Of a stretch of 64,000 nucleotides of DNA, positions 55,579 to 64,000 are shown one piece after another. The translations under genes were made by a program, and so were the position numbers. This DNA comes from Undibacterium sp. (lineage in GTDB: Bacteria; Pseudomonadota; Gammaproteobacteria; Burkholderiales; Burkholderiaceae_D). Numbering within the stretch: the stretch's first letter is position 1; each line of letters starts with the position of its first letter. Under the pieces are notes generated by a model that had not been told where the DNA came from, did no database searches, and saw only the letters and a program-made list of their open reading frames with translations. The stretch is taken from positions 44,301 to 108,300 of the forward strand of contig JAUSNO010000020.1 in assembly GCA_030645915.1 (NCBI GenBank), in the 5' to 3' direction.

Positions 55579-56192
55579 TCTATCCCCGCCTGCGCCACGA
55601 TACCGTCCTTGAAAGCGTGCTTGATGACCTGCATCTCGGTCACGGTATCGGCCACTTCAATCAGCTCTGGCGGCGCACCGCGCCCAGTGATGATGACGTG
55701 CTGCATCTCTGGCCGGGTATCGAGATCGGCAATCACTTGCTGCACATCGAGGTAGTGATATTTGAGTGCGATATTCAATTCATCGAGCAGCACCATGCCG
55801 ATCTCGGGATCGGCTAAAAATTTCTTCACCTGCTGCCAGGCCAGCTGTGCTTTCTCTACATCGCGGTCGCGGTCTTGCGTGTTCCAGGTATAGCCCTCGC
55901 CCATGGCATGGAAACTGACTTCATCGGGAAAGCGTCGCAAAAAAACTTCTTCGCCGGTAGACATGGTGCCTTTAATGAACTGCACCACGCCGACTTTCAT
56001 CCCGTGTCCCATGGCGCGCATGACCATGCCGAAACCGCTGGAACTCTTGCCCTTGCCATTGCCGCAATTGATCACCAGCACGCCGGTCTTGCGCTGCGCC
56101 GCATCGATCTTTTGATCCATCAATTCCTTCTTGCGCTGCATGCGGCGCTGATGGCGGGTGTTGATGTTGTCTGTGGTTTCTATAGTGTTCAT
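55572..56192 (-). CDS. cobO: cob(I)yrinic acid a,c-diamide adenosyltransferase
   Basis: VINCGNGKGKSSSGFGMVMRAMGHGMKVGVVQFIKG, VIITGRGAPPELIEVADTVTEM. Confidence 0.95.
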   Translation of the reverse strand: MNTIETTDNINTRHQRRMQRKKELMDQKIDAAQRKTGVLVINCGNGKGKSSSGFGMVMRAMGHGMKVGVVQFIKGTMSTGEEVFLRRFPDEVSFHAMGEGYTWNTQDRDRDVEKAQLAWQQVKKFLADPEIGMVLLDELNIALKYHYLDVQQVIADLDTRPEMQHVIITGRGAPPELIEVADTVTEMQVIKHAFKDGIVAQAGIEW

Positions 56193-56230
56193 GCGTTTTC
56201 TTGATTAGATAAAAAGTACAAAGCAAAAAA

Positions 56231-56341
56231 CTGTCCACGAAAAGCACGAAAGGCACGAAAAAGGGCAAAAAAAATACGTATTTATGTCTGTTTAGAAATT
56301 TCGCGTTTTTCTTTCGTGCTTTTCGTGTCTTTCGTGGACAA
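56231..56341. repeat. large inverted repeat with CACGAAA-type arms
   Basis: TGTCCACGAAAAGCACGAAAGGCACGAAAAA ... TTTTTCTTTCGTGCTTTTCGTGTCTTTCGTGGACA, between cobO and btuD. Confidence 0.85.
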
Positions 56342-56369
56342 GGCCTTTAATAATTATTTCCAACTCAAC

Positions 56370-57152
56370 TTAATTTTTAGGAAGAAAAATGCTTTGTTCG
56401 CCATGTTGGAAGCGTTCTATCGGGTGACCCAGGCACAGGCTGAGCTGCTCTGCCGTCATCACCTGGTGTACGGGCCCGGCTAGCCAGGAGCCGTCGCCCA
56501 TCATCAGCAAGGCATGGGTGGCGATGCGGTGCGCCAGATTCAGGTCGTGGCTGACCATCACCACGGCTTTGCCCGAAGTGCGACAAAGGCGGGAAAACAA
56601 TTGCATCACGCTGACCTGATGCGCCAGATCGAGCGCATTGGCCGGCTCGTCGAGCAGCATGAGCTGGGCATCCTGTGCCAGCAAAGCGGCAATCGCCACG
56701 CGTTGGCGTTCACCGCCAGAGAGGCTGCGCACATCGCGCTGCGCCAGATCGGCCACATCCAGCTCTTGCAGCGCAGCCATGGCGATATCGACGTCATCCT
56801 GCGATTCCCAATAATGCGCATCGTGATAAGGATGGCGGGCGCTCAATACCGTCTCGATGGCGCGGTAACCGAAAGCATCAACCCTGCCCTGCGGCAAAAA
56901 AGCGCGCTCTTTGGCCAAATCGCTCAACGCCCAGGCGGCGATGTCTTTGCCCTGCATCTGCACCTGCCCGCGATCCAATTTTTCAATCGGACGCAGCCCC
57001 GCCAAAGTGCGCAACAAAGTGCTTTTACCCGCGCCGTTGCGGCCGATCACGCACCAGCATTCACCCGCCTGTATTTGCCATTGCAGGTCCTGGAGCAAAA
57101 TACGCTCAGAAATCGCCAGACTGAGATGGGTGGTTTGCATCAGCGCCGGCAT
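56370..57152 (-). CDS. btuD: ABC transporter ATP-binding protein, cobalamin/Fe-siderophore type
   Basis: VIGRNGAGKSTLLRTLAGL, LSGGERQRVAIAALLAQD, LLLDEPANALD. Confidence 0.92.
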   Translation of the reverse strand: MPALMQTTHLSLAISERILLQDLQWQIQAGECWCVIGRNGAGKSTLLRTLAGLRPIEKLDRGQVQMQGKDIAAWALSDLAKERAFLPQGRVDAFGYRAIETVLSARHPYHDAHYWESQDDVDIAMAALQELDVADLAQRDVRSLSGGERQRVAIAALLAQDAQLMLLDEPANALDLAHQVSVMQLFSRLCRTSGKAVVMVSHDLNLAHRIATHALLMMGDGSWLAGPVHQVMTAEQLSLCLGHPIERFQHGEQSIFLPKN

Positions 57153-58303
57153 CAGCGTCTCCTCAATTGGTGCAGCTGCAGCAGGAAGACAGGCACCCCG
57201 ATGATCGCCGTGATCACACCCACCGGTAACTGCTGCGGAGAAACTATCGATCGCGCCAGCGCATCAGCCAGCACCAGAAAACTGCCGCCGGCCAGGGTCG
57301 CAGCCGGGATCAGCAAGCGATGATCAAAGCCCAACGCGAAGCGGCAGGCATGCGGAATAATCAAGCCAACAAAACCGATACTGCCAGCGCCACTGACGGC
57401 ACTGGCGGTCAGCAAGGCGGCACAAAAAAACAGGGACTTGCGCAAGACACCGATGTTGATGCCCAGCGTGCTGGCATTATCGGCATGCATGGCGGCGACA
57501 TTGATGGCGCGCGCGCGGCGAATCGCAAACGCGCCCACCGCCAGCAAGATCAGCCACGGCAGGTAACGTGATTGGGTATTGGATAAATCGCCTATCATCC
57601 AGAACACCATGCCACGCAGGCGACTGTCTGGCGCGACCGATAACATCAGCGTGACGATGGCGCCGCAGCCTGCGGCGACGATCACGCCGGTCAGCAATAA
57701 CAAGGGAGCGCTGCCTTCCGAACTGCCGCTGCCGCGAAAATCGCGGTAGGCCAAGGCGAACAGTAAGATGGCGACGCCAATAGCACCGGCAAAGGCGGCC
57801 AGGTCGACCATCCATGCCGCACCAAAAAATAAAATAGTGGCCAGTGCACCGACCGAAGCGCCGCCAGAAATGCCCAGCACATAAGGGTCGGCTAAAGGAT
57901 TGCGCAACAAGGCCTGCATCATCACGCCGGCCAAGGCCAGCGTGCCGCCAGTGACAAAACCGGACAAGGCACGCCCCAGGCGAAGCTCCAGCAAGGTGGC
58001 AGCCAGGGTGGAAGATTTACCCTGAACAAGATCCATCAGGGCATAAAAAAGCTCGGGCGCAGATAAGGAAACTGAACCTATCAGGCAGGCAAATAAAATA
58101 CTGGCAAGTGCCAACAGGCCCAACCCCCAAAGAATCAACTTTGCGCGTTGTGCGGGGTGTGCTGGATGGATCAAAGTCATCGGTCCGAGACTCCCAGTAA
58201 GGTGGCTCGTATTATTGTGCATAAATTCATGGTAGGACGCCCTCTCACGCGGATCGCTTACGCAAAAGGGCGTTATGGCAATTAAGCAATTTTCAATCGT
58301 CAA
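57152..58303 (-). CDS. btuC: FecCD-family ABC transporter permease (BtuC)
   Basis: ELRLGRALSGFVTGGTLALAGVMMQALLRNPLADPYVLGISGGASVGA; start uncertain. Confidence 0.92.
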   Translation of the reverse strand: MTIENCLIAITPFCVSDPRERASYHEFMHNNTSHLTGSLGPMTLIHPAHPAQRAKLILWGLGLLALASILFACLIGSVSLSAPELFYALMDLVQGKSSTLAATLLELRLGRALSGFVTGGTLALAGVMMQALLRNPLADPYVLGISGGASVGALATILFFGAAWMVDLAAFAGAIGVAILLFALAYRDFRGSGSSEGSAPLLLLTGVIVAAGCGAIVTLMLSVAPDSRLRGMVFWMIGDLSNTQSRYLPWLILLAVGAFAIRRARAINVAAMHADNASTLGINIGVLRKSLFFCAALLTASAVSGAGSIGFVGLIIPHACRFALGFDHRLLIPAATLAGGSFLVLADALARSIVSPQQLPVGVITAIIGVPVFLLQLHQLRRR

Positions 58304-58332
58304 CCATCTTCAGTCAACGCTAAAAAAACCAT

Positions 58333-60186
58333 CTATTTAAAGCCGTAATTCAATCCCAAAAACACATTTGACCCAGCGGTACTGTAGTTCTTTGCCAGCT
58401 CATAGTCTTTATTTAAAACGTTGTTCCAGCGCGCAATTGCAGTCATATTGGGCGCCAGATCAAAGGTTCCGTACAAATTAAGCAAGGCATAACCAGGCAA
58501 AGATTTACTATTTGCGAGGTCATCGAAACGCCTGTCAGAGAACACACTTTCAATGCCGAACTTGGCCTTGGCGATCGTGTATTCAGCTGCCAGACTGCCA
58601 TGCTGTTTAGAACGGCGTGCCAAGCGTTTTCCAGTAGTATTATCGACAGGGTCTTGCAGATCGAGCGAAGCGCGTAAGCTCAGGGCGTCCATCTGGGTAG
58701 AGGCACCCATAGTCAGGCCGGACATCGTGGCTTTATTCACATTGGCAGCGCAGCCATATTTATAATCGGGACTGACCGGACACTTATCACCGCTGGTATA
58801 CACCAGCAAGTTCGTCGCCTTATTCTGGTAATACACGGCACTAAACTGAAAAATGCTGTCATCGTAATAAACCCCAGCTTCGGCATTTTTCGCCTGTTCC
58901 GGCTTATTCGTAGCGACACCGTAACCCGGGTAGTACAACTCATTGAACGTCGGTGCGCGGAAGCTGCTGCCATAGCTGGCATTGAGACGCAAGGCATCGG
59001 TCAATCGGTAGCCGTAGGCGATGCTGCCGGTAGTGTGTTGACCGTATTGAGAGCTGTCGTCAGCACGCGCGCTGGCGCTGGCCAGGTGTGCATCACGCTT
59101 GAGCACATACGATGCCGCAACAGAATTGGTACTACGGCTAAAACTGTGCGCTAAGCTGGTCGCGTTAACTTTTTCTTCGCGACGCTCTGCCACCAGCTGC
59201 AACACATCTTTACCGATGCTGATATCGTTCTGCCAGTTCAAACTGGTTTGCGTGGTATCGATCTGGCTCTGGCCGTAAGAGGCATTGCTATAACCTTTAT
59301 CGGCAGTCTGCGCCAGCTGAACATTGCTGAGCCAATTGTTTGCCAGTTTAGCTTTTGCATTTAAAGCTAAGGTTTCTAGCTTTTGTATGCTGCTGTCATC
59401 ATAGCCCGGGCCGGAGTCAAACTGGGATTCAAGACGACTTTGCAGGAAGTTCAAACCAAGCTCAACATCCTTGACTACCATCCAACCGAGACGACCGCTG
59501 ACACTATCCAAAGAATGGCCATCCTTATCGGCGTTGAAGCTATACTTTCCCGCTGCTGGCTTGGTCGCAGAAAAACCGTCTGCCGCCTCATGTCCTGCAT
59601 TCAAGGCAAAATTTAGGTTCTCAGCAATAGCACCGGAGATACCGACATCGATCTTACGCATGCCGTAACTGCCGAGGCCTGCGGAGACAGTGGGCGTCAT
59701 TACTTTGCCACCTTTTTTAGTAAATATCTGGATCACGCCCCCCATAGCATCGGCACCATACAAACTCGACAGCGGACCATAGACAATTTCTATGCGTTCG
59801 ATTTGCGACAAGGGAATTGCCGACCAGCTAGCGCCGCCAGTGGTAGAGGAACCTATGCGTACGCCATCGACCAACACCACGTTCTGGGCATTTGCACCAC
59901 CACGCATCAAGACTGAGGCGGCAGTTCCTGGCCCGCCATTGCGATAGATTTCTATGCCACGCTGTTGCTGTAAGAGATCAACGATGCCAGAAGCGCCGGA
60001 TTTAGCGATCTCTTCAGCATCGATGACAACATTGTCGGCCAGCACATCTTTGGCAGCCTGAATCTGGCGACCGGCCGTCACGACGACGGTAGGGGCAAAT
60101 TCAGCGGCTTCAGCGAAGGCAAAAGAGGAAGGGAATACAGCGGCCACAGCTAAACTGATGGCGAGGGGTTTACATACAGAAGTCAT
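58333..60186 (-). CDS. btuB: TonB-dependent vitamin B12 receptor
   Basis: FAPTVVVTAGRQIQAAKDVLADNVVIDAEEI, VLMRGGANAQNVVLVDGVRIGSSTTGG; downstream of cobalamin riboswitch; start moved to MTSVCK. Confidence 0.93.
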   Translation of the reverse strand: MTSVCKPLAISLAVAAVFPSSFAFAEAAEFAPTVVVTAGRQIQAAKDVLADNVVIDAEEIAKSGASGIVDLLQQQRGIEIYRNGGPGTAASVLMRGGANAQNVVLVDGVRIGSSTTGGASWSAIPLSQIERIEIVYGPLSSLYGADAMGGVIQIFTKKGGKVMTPTVSAGLGSYGMRKIDVGISGAIAENLNFALNAGHEAADGFSATKPAAGKYSFNADKDGHSLDSVSGRLGWMVVKDVELGLNFLQSRLESQFDSGPGYDDSSIQKLETLALNAKAKLANNWLSNVQLAQTADKGYSNASYGQSQIDTTQTSLNWQNDISIGKDVLQLVAERREEKVNATSLAHSFSRSTNSVAASYVLKRDAHLASASARADDSSQYGQHTTGSIAYGYRLTDALRLNASYGSSFRAPTFNELYYPGYGVATNKPEQAKNAEAGVYYDDSIFQFSAVYYQNKATNLLVYTSGDKCPVSPDYKYGCAANVNKATMSGLTMGASTQMDALSLRASLDLQDPVDNTTGKRLARRSKQHGSLAAEYTIAKAKFGIESVFSDRRFDDLANSKSLPGYALLNLYGTFDLAPNMTAIARWNNVLNKDYELAKNYSTAGSNVFLGLNYGFK

Positions 60187-60399
60187 AATCAATTCGAAAA
60201 AAGGCATGCAGCCAACGTCCCCGCAGGCTGCGTGAATACAAAGTGCCACTGAACGAATGATGACGCATCATGCAACAACACCAAGCCTTGCCTGGAATTA
60301 ATGACATTGATACTGAATCGGTAAGTCGAATCTACATAGTAAATCTGAAATTGAATTTCAGATTTAAAAAATCGGTTGTCGAAATTTCCCCGTTCGCAG

Positions 60400-60590
60400 C
60401 ACTTCACTTATTCTGGCCGGTATCCGGGCTGACAAGCATCACCATCTGACCTTCCCATGCACATTGCACAGTGGTAATGAAGGATGGTTTACCGCGTGAA
60501 TCAGCTGCAAAATACAACTAATTAACGTGGCGCTTGTACACCGTTGCGGGGGCAGCACACTTTATGCAAATTCAAATCTAGCATTGTGTT
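60400..60590 (-). promoter_or_regulatory. cobalamin riboswitch
   Basis: Minus strand: GTGCTGCCCCCGCAACGGT ... ACCACTGTGCAATGTGCATGGGAAGG ... GTCAGCCCGGATACCGGCC (B12-box-like). Confidence 0.93.
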
Positions 60591-60601
60591 TCCCGTTTAA
60601 C

Positions 60602-60623
60602 CGCAGACATGGACATGTCTGCG
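60602..60623. promoter_or_regulatory. 22-bp perfect dyad, candidate operator or hairpin
   Basis: CGCAGACATG-ga-CATGTCTGCG, between PilZ gene and riboswitch. Confidence 0.5.
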
Positions 60624-60700
60624 AGCACCAAAACAGTGCCATTTTAAAGGCGGAACGCTTTGGCGGCAAGTTCAATTATCTTGCAAGTGCTTTTTCAGCA

Positions 60701-61057
60701 CTAGGCCAGTTGATCAAACCTGGTGGTAATCGATAGCCAGGCATCAAACAGGTTCTGATGCAGATTGGATATTTCAGTGAACCTGGCGCCGACCTGATAC
60801 CAGTCGCCGCTGAGCCGGATGTGCAACAGCATGACCTTGCATGGCACCTGATAGCGCAGGGAAGACGACTGATCTATGCTGGGCATTTCCATCATCAGGC
60901 GATAGGTTTTGTTCGCATCCAGTGCGATGGGAGAATGGAACAGAAAACTTCCGCTCGATATATTCACGACCTTCAATGGAATGGCATTACCGTCATCCAA
61001 TTCTATGGCGGCACGCCAAGTGACATTGGCTCTGGGGTTTTTTCGAAGCTCTATCAT
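60701..61057 (-). CDS. PilZ domain protein
   Basis: 118 aa; RKNPR (RxxxR) and VVNISSGSF region. Confidence 0.75.
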   Translation of the reverse strand: MIELRKNPRANVTWRAAIELDDGNAIPLKVVNISSGSFLFHSPIALDANKTYRLMMEMPSIDQSSSLRYQVPCKVMLLHIRLSGDWYQVGARFTEISNLHQNLFDAWLSITTRFDQLA

Positions 61058-61124
61058 GCTGCCAATTTTTTCCTGACCATGCGAGAAATGGCATTGTCAA
61101 TGATTTACTTTTTAAAACGTAACA

Positions 61125-61673
61125 TTAACACAATTTAATTTGCAATTTGATGCATTCGCCAAATTGAAGATGTTTTTTCTCTCTGGCAACCCGTGCAGCC
61201 AAATCTCCCGCCTGCATGCCAGCCTCATACGCCAACATCAGGCGCATGCTGCCTGCATGCGCAACAATGGCAACATCAGCCGGCATGTTATCTGTCAGGT
61301 CTTCCAGAAAATGAATCACTCTTGCCGCCATCGCGATAACACTCTCGCCACCACCGGGCGCGTAGCCGACGACATCGGCAGCCCAGGCGTCAATCTCTGC
61401 ACGGTCAATGGCATCCCAGCTTTGCATTTCCCATTTGCCAAAATGCATTTCCATCAGACGCGCATCAAGCACCGGAGCAGGATGCAGCAGGCTCGCCAGC
61501 CGGGCACAGCGCTGCAGGGGACTGGAAAAAACGGCAATACCGGCTGGCAGAGCACTTTGCAGTTGCGGCAGGACAGACCGGCAATGACTATCGTTGGCGG
61601 CAATGTCTGACTGGCCATAGCAAATGCCTGGTGCAATTTCTGGCCGTGGATGACGGATCAGATAAAGCTGCAT
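61125..61673 (-). CDS. histidine phosphatase family, alpha-ribazole phosphatase-like
   Basis: LYLIRHPRPEIAPGICYGQSDI, VFSSPLQRCARLA, VAHAGSMR; adjacent to cobS. Confidence 0.88.
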   Translation of the reverse strand: MQLYLIRHPRPEIAPGICYGQSDIAANDSHCRSVLPQLQSALPAGIAVFSSPLQRCARLASLLHPAPVLDARLMEMHFGKWEMQSWDAIDRAEIDAWAADVVGYAPGGGESVIAMAARVIHFLEDLTDNMPADVAIVAHAGSMRLMLAYEAGMQAGDLAARVAREKKHLQFGECIKLQIKLC

Positions 61674-61679
61674 GCGCGT

Positions 61680-62450
61680 TCAGCTAAAGCGCGGCAAGGC
61701 CAGCAAGCCGAGATAAAAAGCTACTTCCGACAATTGCTGAATAGCGCCCAGGCAATCGCCGGTATACCCGCCGATTCTGCGGACAAACAGGCGTGCCAGC
61801 CACCAGCTTGCAAGAATCAGAAAGACCATCGCGATCAAGAAATTCGCCAGCGGAATCAAGCCCAGATAGAGCAAACCGGCAATAGGCAGCATGACCGTGA
61901 GCAAGGCGATCAGCCACTCGGCAGTCGACATGTGCTGCGCCAGCGGCTTCGCCTTGCCTTCGAGCCTGGCATAGTCGAGCCGCCAGATCAGCGTGCAGGA
62001 GGCCAACCGCGACAAGGGATGGGCGATCAGCAAGGCGGGCACCACATACAGCACCGGCAAGCTCACCAGCAACGTGATTTTAAAGATCAGCATCAGCACG
62101 ATGCCGATCGCGCCATACGCCCCGACGCGTGAATCCTTCATGATCTCCAGCACCCGCTCCGGTGTCATGCCACCACCAAAGCCGTCGCAGACATCGGCAA
62201 AACCATCCTCATGAAATGCCCCGGTCAGCCAGATGCCCGCCACGGTTGCCAGCACCACAGCCACCGCTGGCGGCCACAATAGCGACGCCAATGCATATAC
62301 TGCCGCCGTCACCAACGCCACAATCCATCCAACGGCAGGAAAGTAGCGCGACGCCTGATGCAGCCAGGCAGGATCAAAACCTACCCAGCGCGGAATCGGG
62401 ATGCGGGTAAAAAATTGCAGGGCGATGAAGAATAGTCGCAGTTGATGCAT
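61680..62450 (-). CDS. cobS: adenosylcobinamide-GDP ribazoletransferase
   Basis: FFIALQFFTRIPIPRWVG, GAFHEDGFADVCDGFGGG, DSRVGAYGAIG. Confidence 0.95.
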   Translation of the reverse strand: MHQLRLFFIALQFFTRIPIPRWVGFDPAWLHQASRYFPAVGWIVALVTAAVYALASLLWPPAVAVVLATVAGIWLTGAFHEDGFADVCDGFGGGMTPERVLEIMKDSRVGAYGAIGIVLMLIFKITLLVSLPVLYVVPALLIAHPLSRLASCTLIWRLDYARLEGKAKPLAQHMSTAEWLIALLTVMLPIAGLLYLGLIPLANFLIAMVFLILASWWLARLFVRRIGGYTGDCLGAIQQLSEVAFYLGLLALPRFS

Positions 62451-62477
62451 ATGGTGCTTCTCTCAGAATGTCACTAT

Positions 62478-63560
62478 TTATTCGCTTTTTTCGCTGACCT
62501 GCGCAGAGCTAAAAGTCGCCATCTGATTCAGGAAATTGACTGCCGCCTGCACCAGCGGATAGACCAATGCCGCGCCCGTCCCTTCGCCCAGGCGCAGATC
62601 GAGTTGCAATAAGGGGCGCGCGTCCAACGCGGCCAGCATTTTGCTATGACCGCTCTCATCCGAACGGTGCGCAAACACGCAGTAATCCAAAATCGCCGGC
62701 TGCAATCTCGCCGCCGCCAATAAGGCGCTGGTGACGATGAAGCCATCGATCAGCAATATCATGCGGCGTTCGGCAGCGGCCAGCATGGCGCCGACCATCA
62801 TGGCGATCTCAAAGCCGCCGAACGTTGCCAGCACCTGCAAAGGCGTCTGCGCATCTTGATGCAGCGTCGTAGCCTGCTCAATCACATGCTGCTTGTGCAG
62901 AATGCCATCAGCATTCAAACCTGTACCCGCGCCGACACATTGCGCCACCGCAATACCGGTCAGCTTATGCATCAGTGCGGCGGCGGCGGTCGTATTGCCT
63001 ATACCCATTTCGCCGAAGCCCAGTACGTTGCCAGGCAAGTTTGCTACCAATGCCATGCCATGCTGCATGGCGCTGTGGCATTGTTCGCTCGTCATCGCTG
63101 CCTGCTGCGCAAAATTACGTGTGCCGTTCGCGACTTTCCTGTCGAGCAAATTCTCACGCGGGCCAAAATCATGATTCACGCCGGCATCAACGATGTGCAG
63201 CTGTATGCCGCATTGGTTGGCGAACACATTGATTGCCGCACCTTGCGCTAAAAAATTCTCGACCATTTGCCAGGTCACATCTTGCGGAAACGCAGAGATA
63301 TTTTCCGCCACCACACCATGATCGCCGGCAAACACGATAATCGCCGGCTGCGTTAATGTCAGTTGCGTAGTCCGCTGTATCAAACCGATTTGCTGTGCCA
63401 GGCTCTCCAGTCGCCCCAGGCTTCCCAGCGGTTTGGTTTTGTTGTTGATGCAAGCGGTCAAAACGTCTGCGAGGGCGGAATCTTGCGTGGAAAGTATGCT
63501 TGGTAGCGTCATCATAAAATAGATACAGTCAAAAAAATGGGCGAGCCAGAAAGTTGGCAA
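62478..63560 (-). CDS. cobT: nicotinate-nucleotide-dimethylbenzimidazole phosphoribosyltransferase
   Basis: NKTKPLGSLGRLESLAQQIGLIQ, VFAGDHGVVAENISAFPQDVTWQMV, GFGEMGIGNTTAAAAL; true start likely MTLPSIL. Confidence 0.96.
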   Translation of the reverse strand: MPTFWLAHFFDCIYFMMTLPSILSTQDSALADVLTACINNKTKPLGSLGRLESLAQQIGLIQRTTQLTLTQPAIIVFAGDHGVVAENISAFPQDVTWQMVENFLAQGAAINVFANQCGIQLHIVDAGVNHDFGPRENLLDRKVANGTRNFAQQAAMTSEQCHSAMQHGMALVANLPGNVLGFGEMGIGNTTAAAALMHKLTGIAVAQCVGAGTGLNADGILHKQHVIEQATTLHQDAQTPLQVLATFGGFEIAMMVGAMLAAAERRMILLIDGFIVTSALLAAARLQPAILDYCVFAHRSDESGHSKMLAALDARPLLQLDLRLGEGTGAALVYPLVQAAVNFLNQMATFSSAQVSEKSE

Positions 63561-63640
63561 GTGTAGTGCTTAACGCGCGCTTAAACAAATGATTCGACTG
63601 CTACGCCATTATTCATTTGTTTCATGTCAAGCTTTCAAAA

Positions 63641-63688
63641 GCACCATGGCCATCACGCAACACCCATGCGCCCTGCAGGCCAGATGTG
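63641..63688. repeat. dispersed intergenic palindromic repeat, copy F (3' half missing at IS30 end)
   Basis: gcaccatggccatcacgcaacacccatgcgccctgcaggccag then IS30-like sequence. Confidence 0.5.
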
Positions 63689-63693
63689 CGAAT

Positions 63694-64000
63694 TCAAGTT
63701 CGAATTGCGACGGAATTGGGTTGTAGATTAAATAGTACTTCATGTGGAGTTTTGTAACCTAATGTCTTTCTTGGCCGATGGTTAAGACGATCTTCAATGT
63801 GTTGAATTTGTCGATTGGAAAGGTTCTTGAGAGACATTCTTTTAGGAATGTACTGGCGGATCAATCCATTGGTATTTTCATTGCGTGACCGTTGTCGTGG
63901 GCGACCAGGGTCGGCAAAGAAGACCGGTAAACCCATGCTTTTGAAATGGGCAAATTCAGAACCATTATCCAAGGTGAGCGACAGAGCGGGTAAGCCATTT
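63694..64000 (-). mobile_element. IS30-family transposase, C-terminal part (runs off window)
   Basis: LDNGSEFAHFKSMGLPVFFADPGRPRQRSRNENTNGLIRQYIPKRMSL...LNHRPRKTLGYKTPHEVLF; reading frame stays open to 64000. Confidence 0.93.

Noticed and set aside
56514-57323. 269-aa + strand ORF opposite btuD/btuC
   Set aside because: Antisense shadow of well-conserved ABC transporter genes

Overview
64 kb of a betaproteobacterial chromosome (Burkholderiales/Oxalobacteraceae-like by gene content; this is inference). It is mostly dense protein-coding sequence. Main blocks: (i) a cyanophycin locus with an ABC exporter-like protein and DUF1854 protein on the minus strand, divergent from two cphA paralogs, the first with a visibly degenerate Mur-ligase half; (ii) uvrB, an aromatic/aspartate aminotransferase, two identical tRNA-Asn genes and ilvC-ilvH-ilvI; (iii) a sigma factor-DUF3619-DUF3106-RDD cluster; (iv) scpA-panC with a BtuF-like protein; (v) a TPP riboswitch in front of a TonB-dependent receptor; (vi) an rpoD-type sigma factor with a very long N-terminal extension, outside the usual rpsU-dnaG-rpoD context; (vii) pnuC with a NadR-like kinase; (viii) a ~15 kb cobalamin transport and late-biosynthesis region led by a cobalamin riboswitch; (ix) a partial IS30-family element at the right edge. 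By eye I also found a dispersed, quasi-palindromic intergenic repeat family (about 60-100 bp, six copies; one lies inside the cob gene run and one is abutted by the IS30 element), a CACGAAA-type inverted repeat in the cob run, and a 22-bp perfect dyad upstream of the cobalamin riboswitch. No CRISPR array, rRNA operon or clear defence system was seen. All product calls come from reading motifs in the translations; no searches were run.
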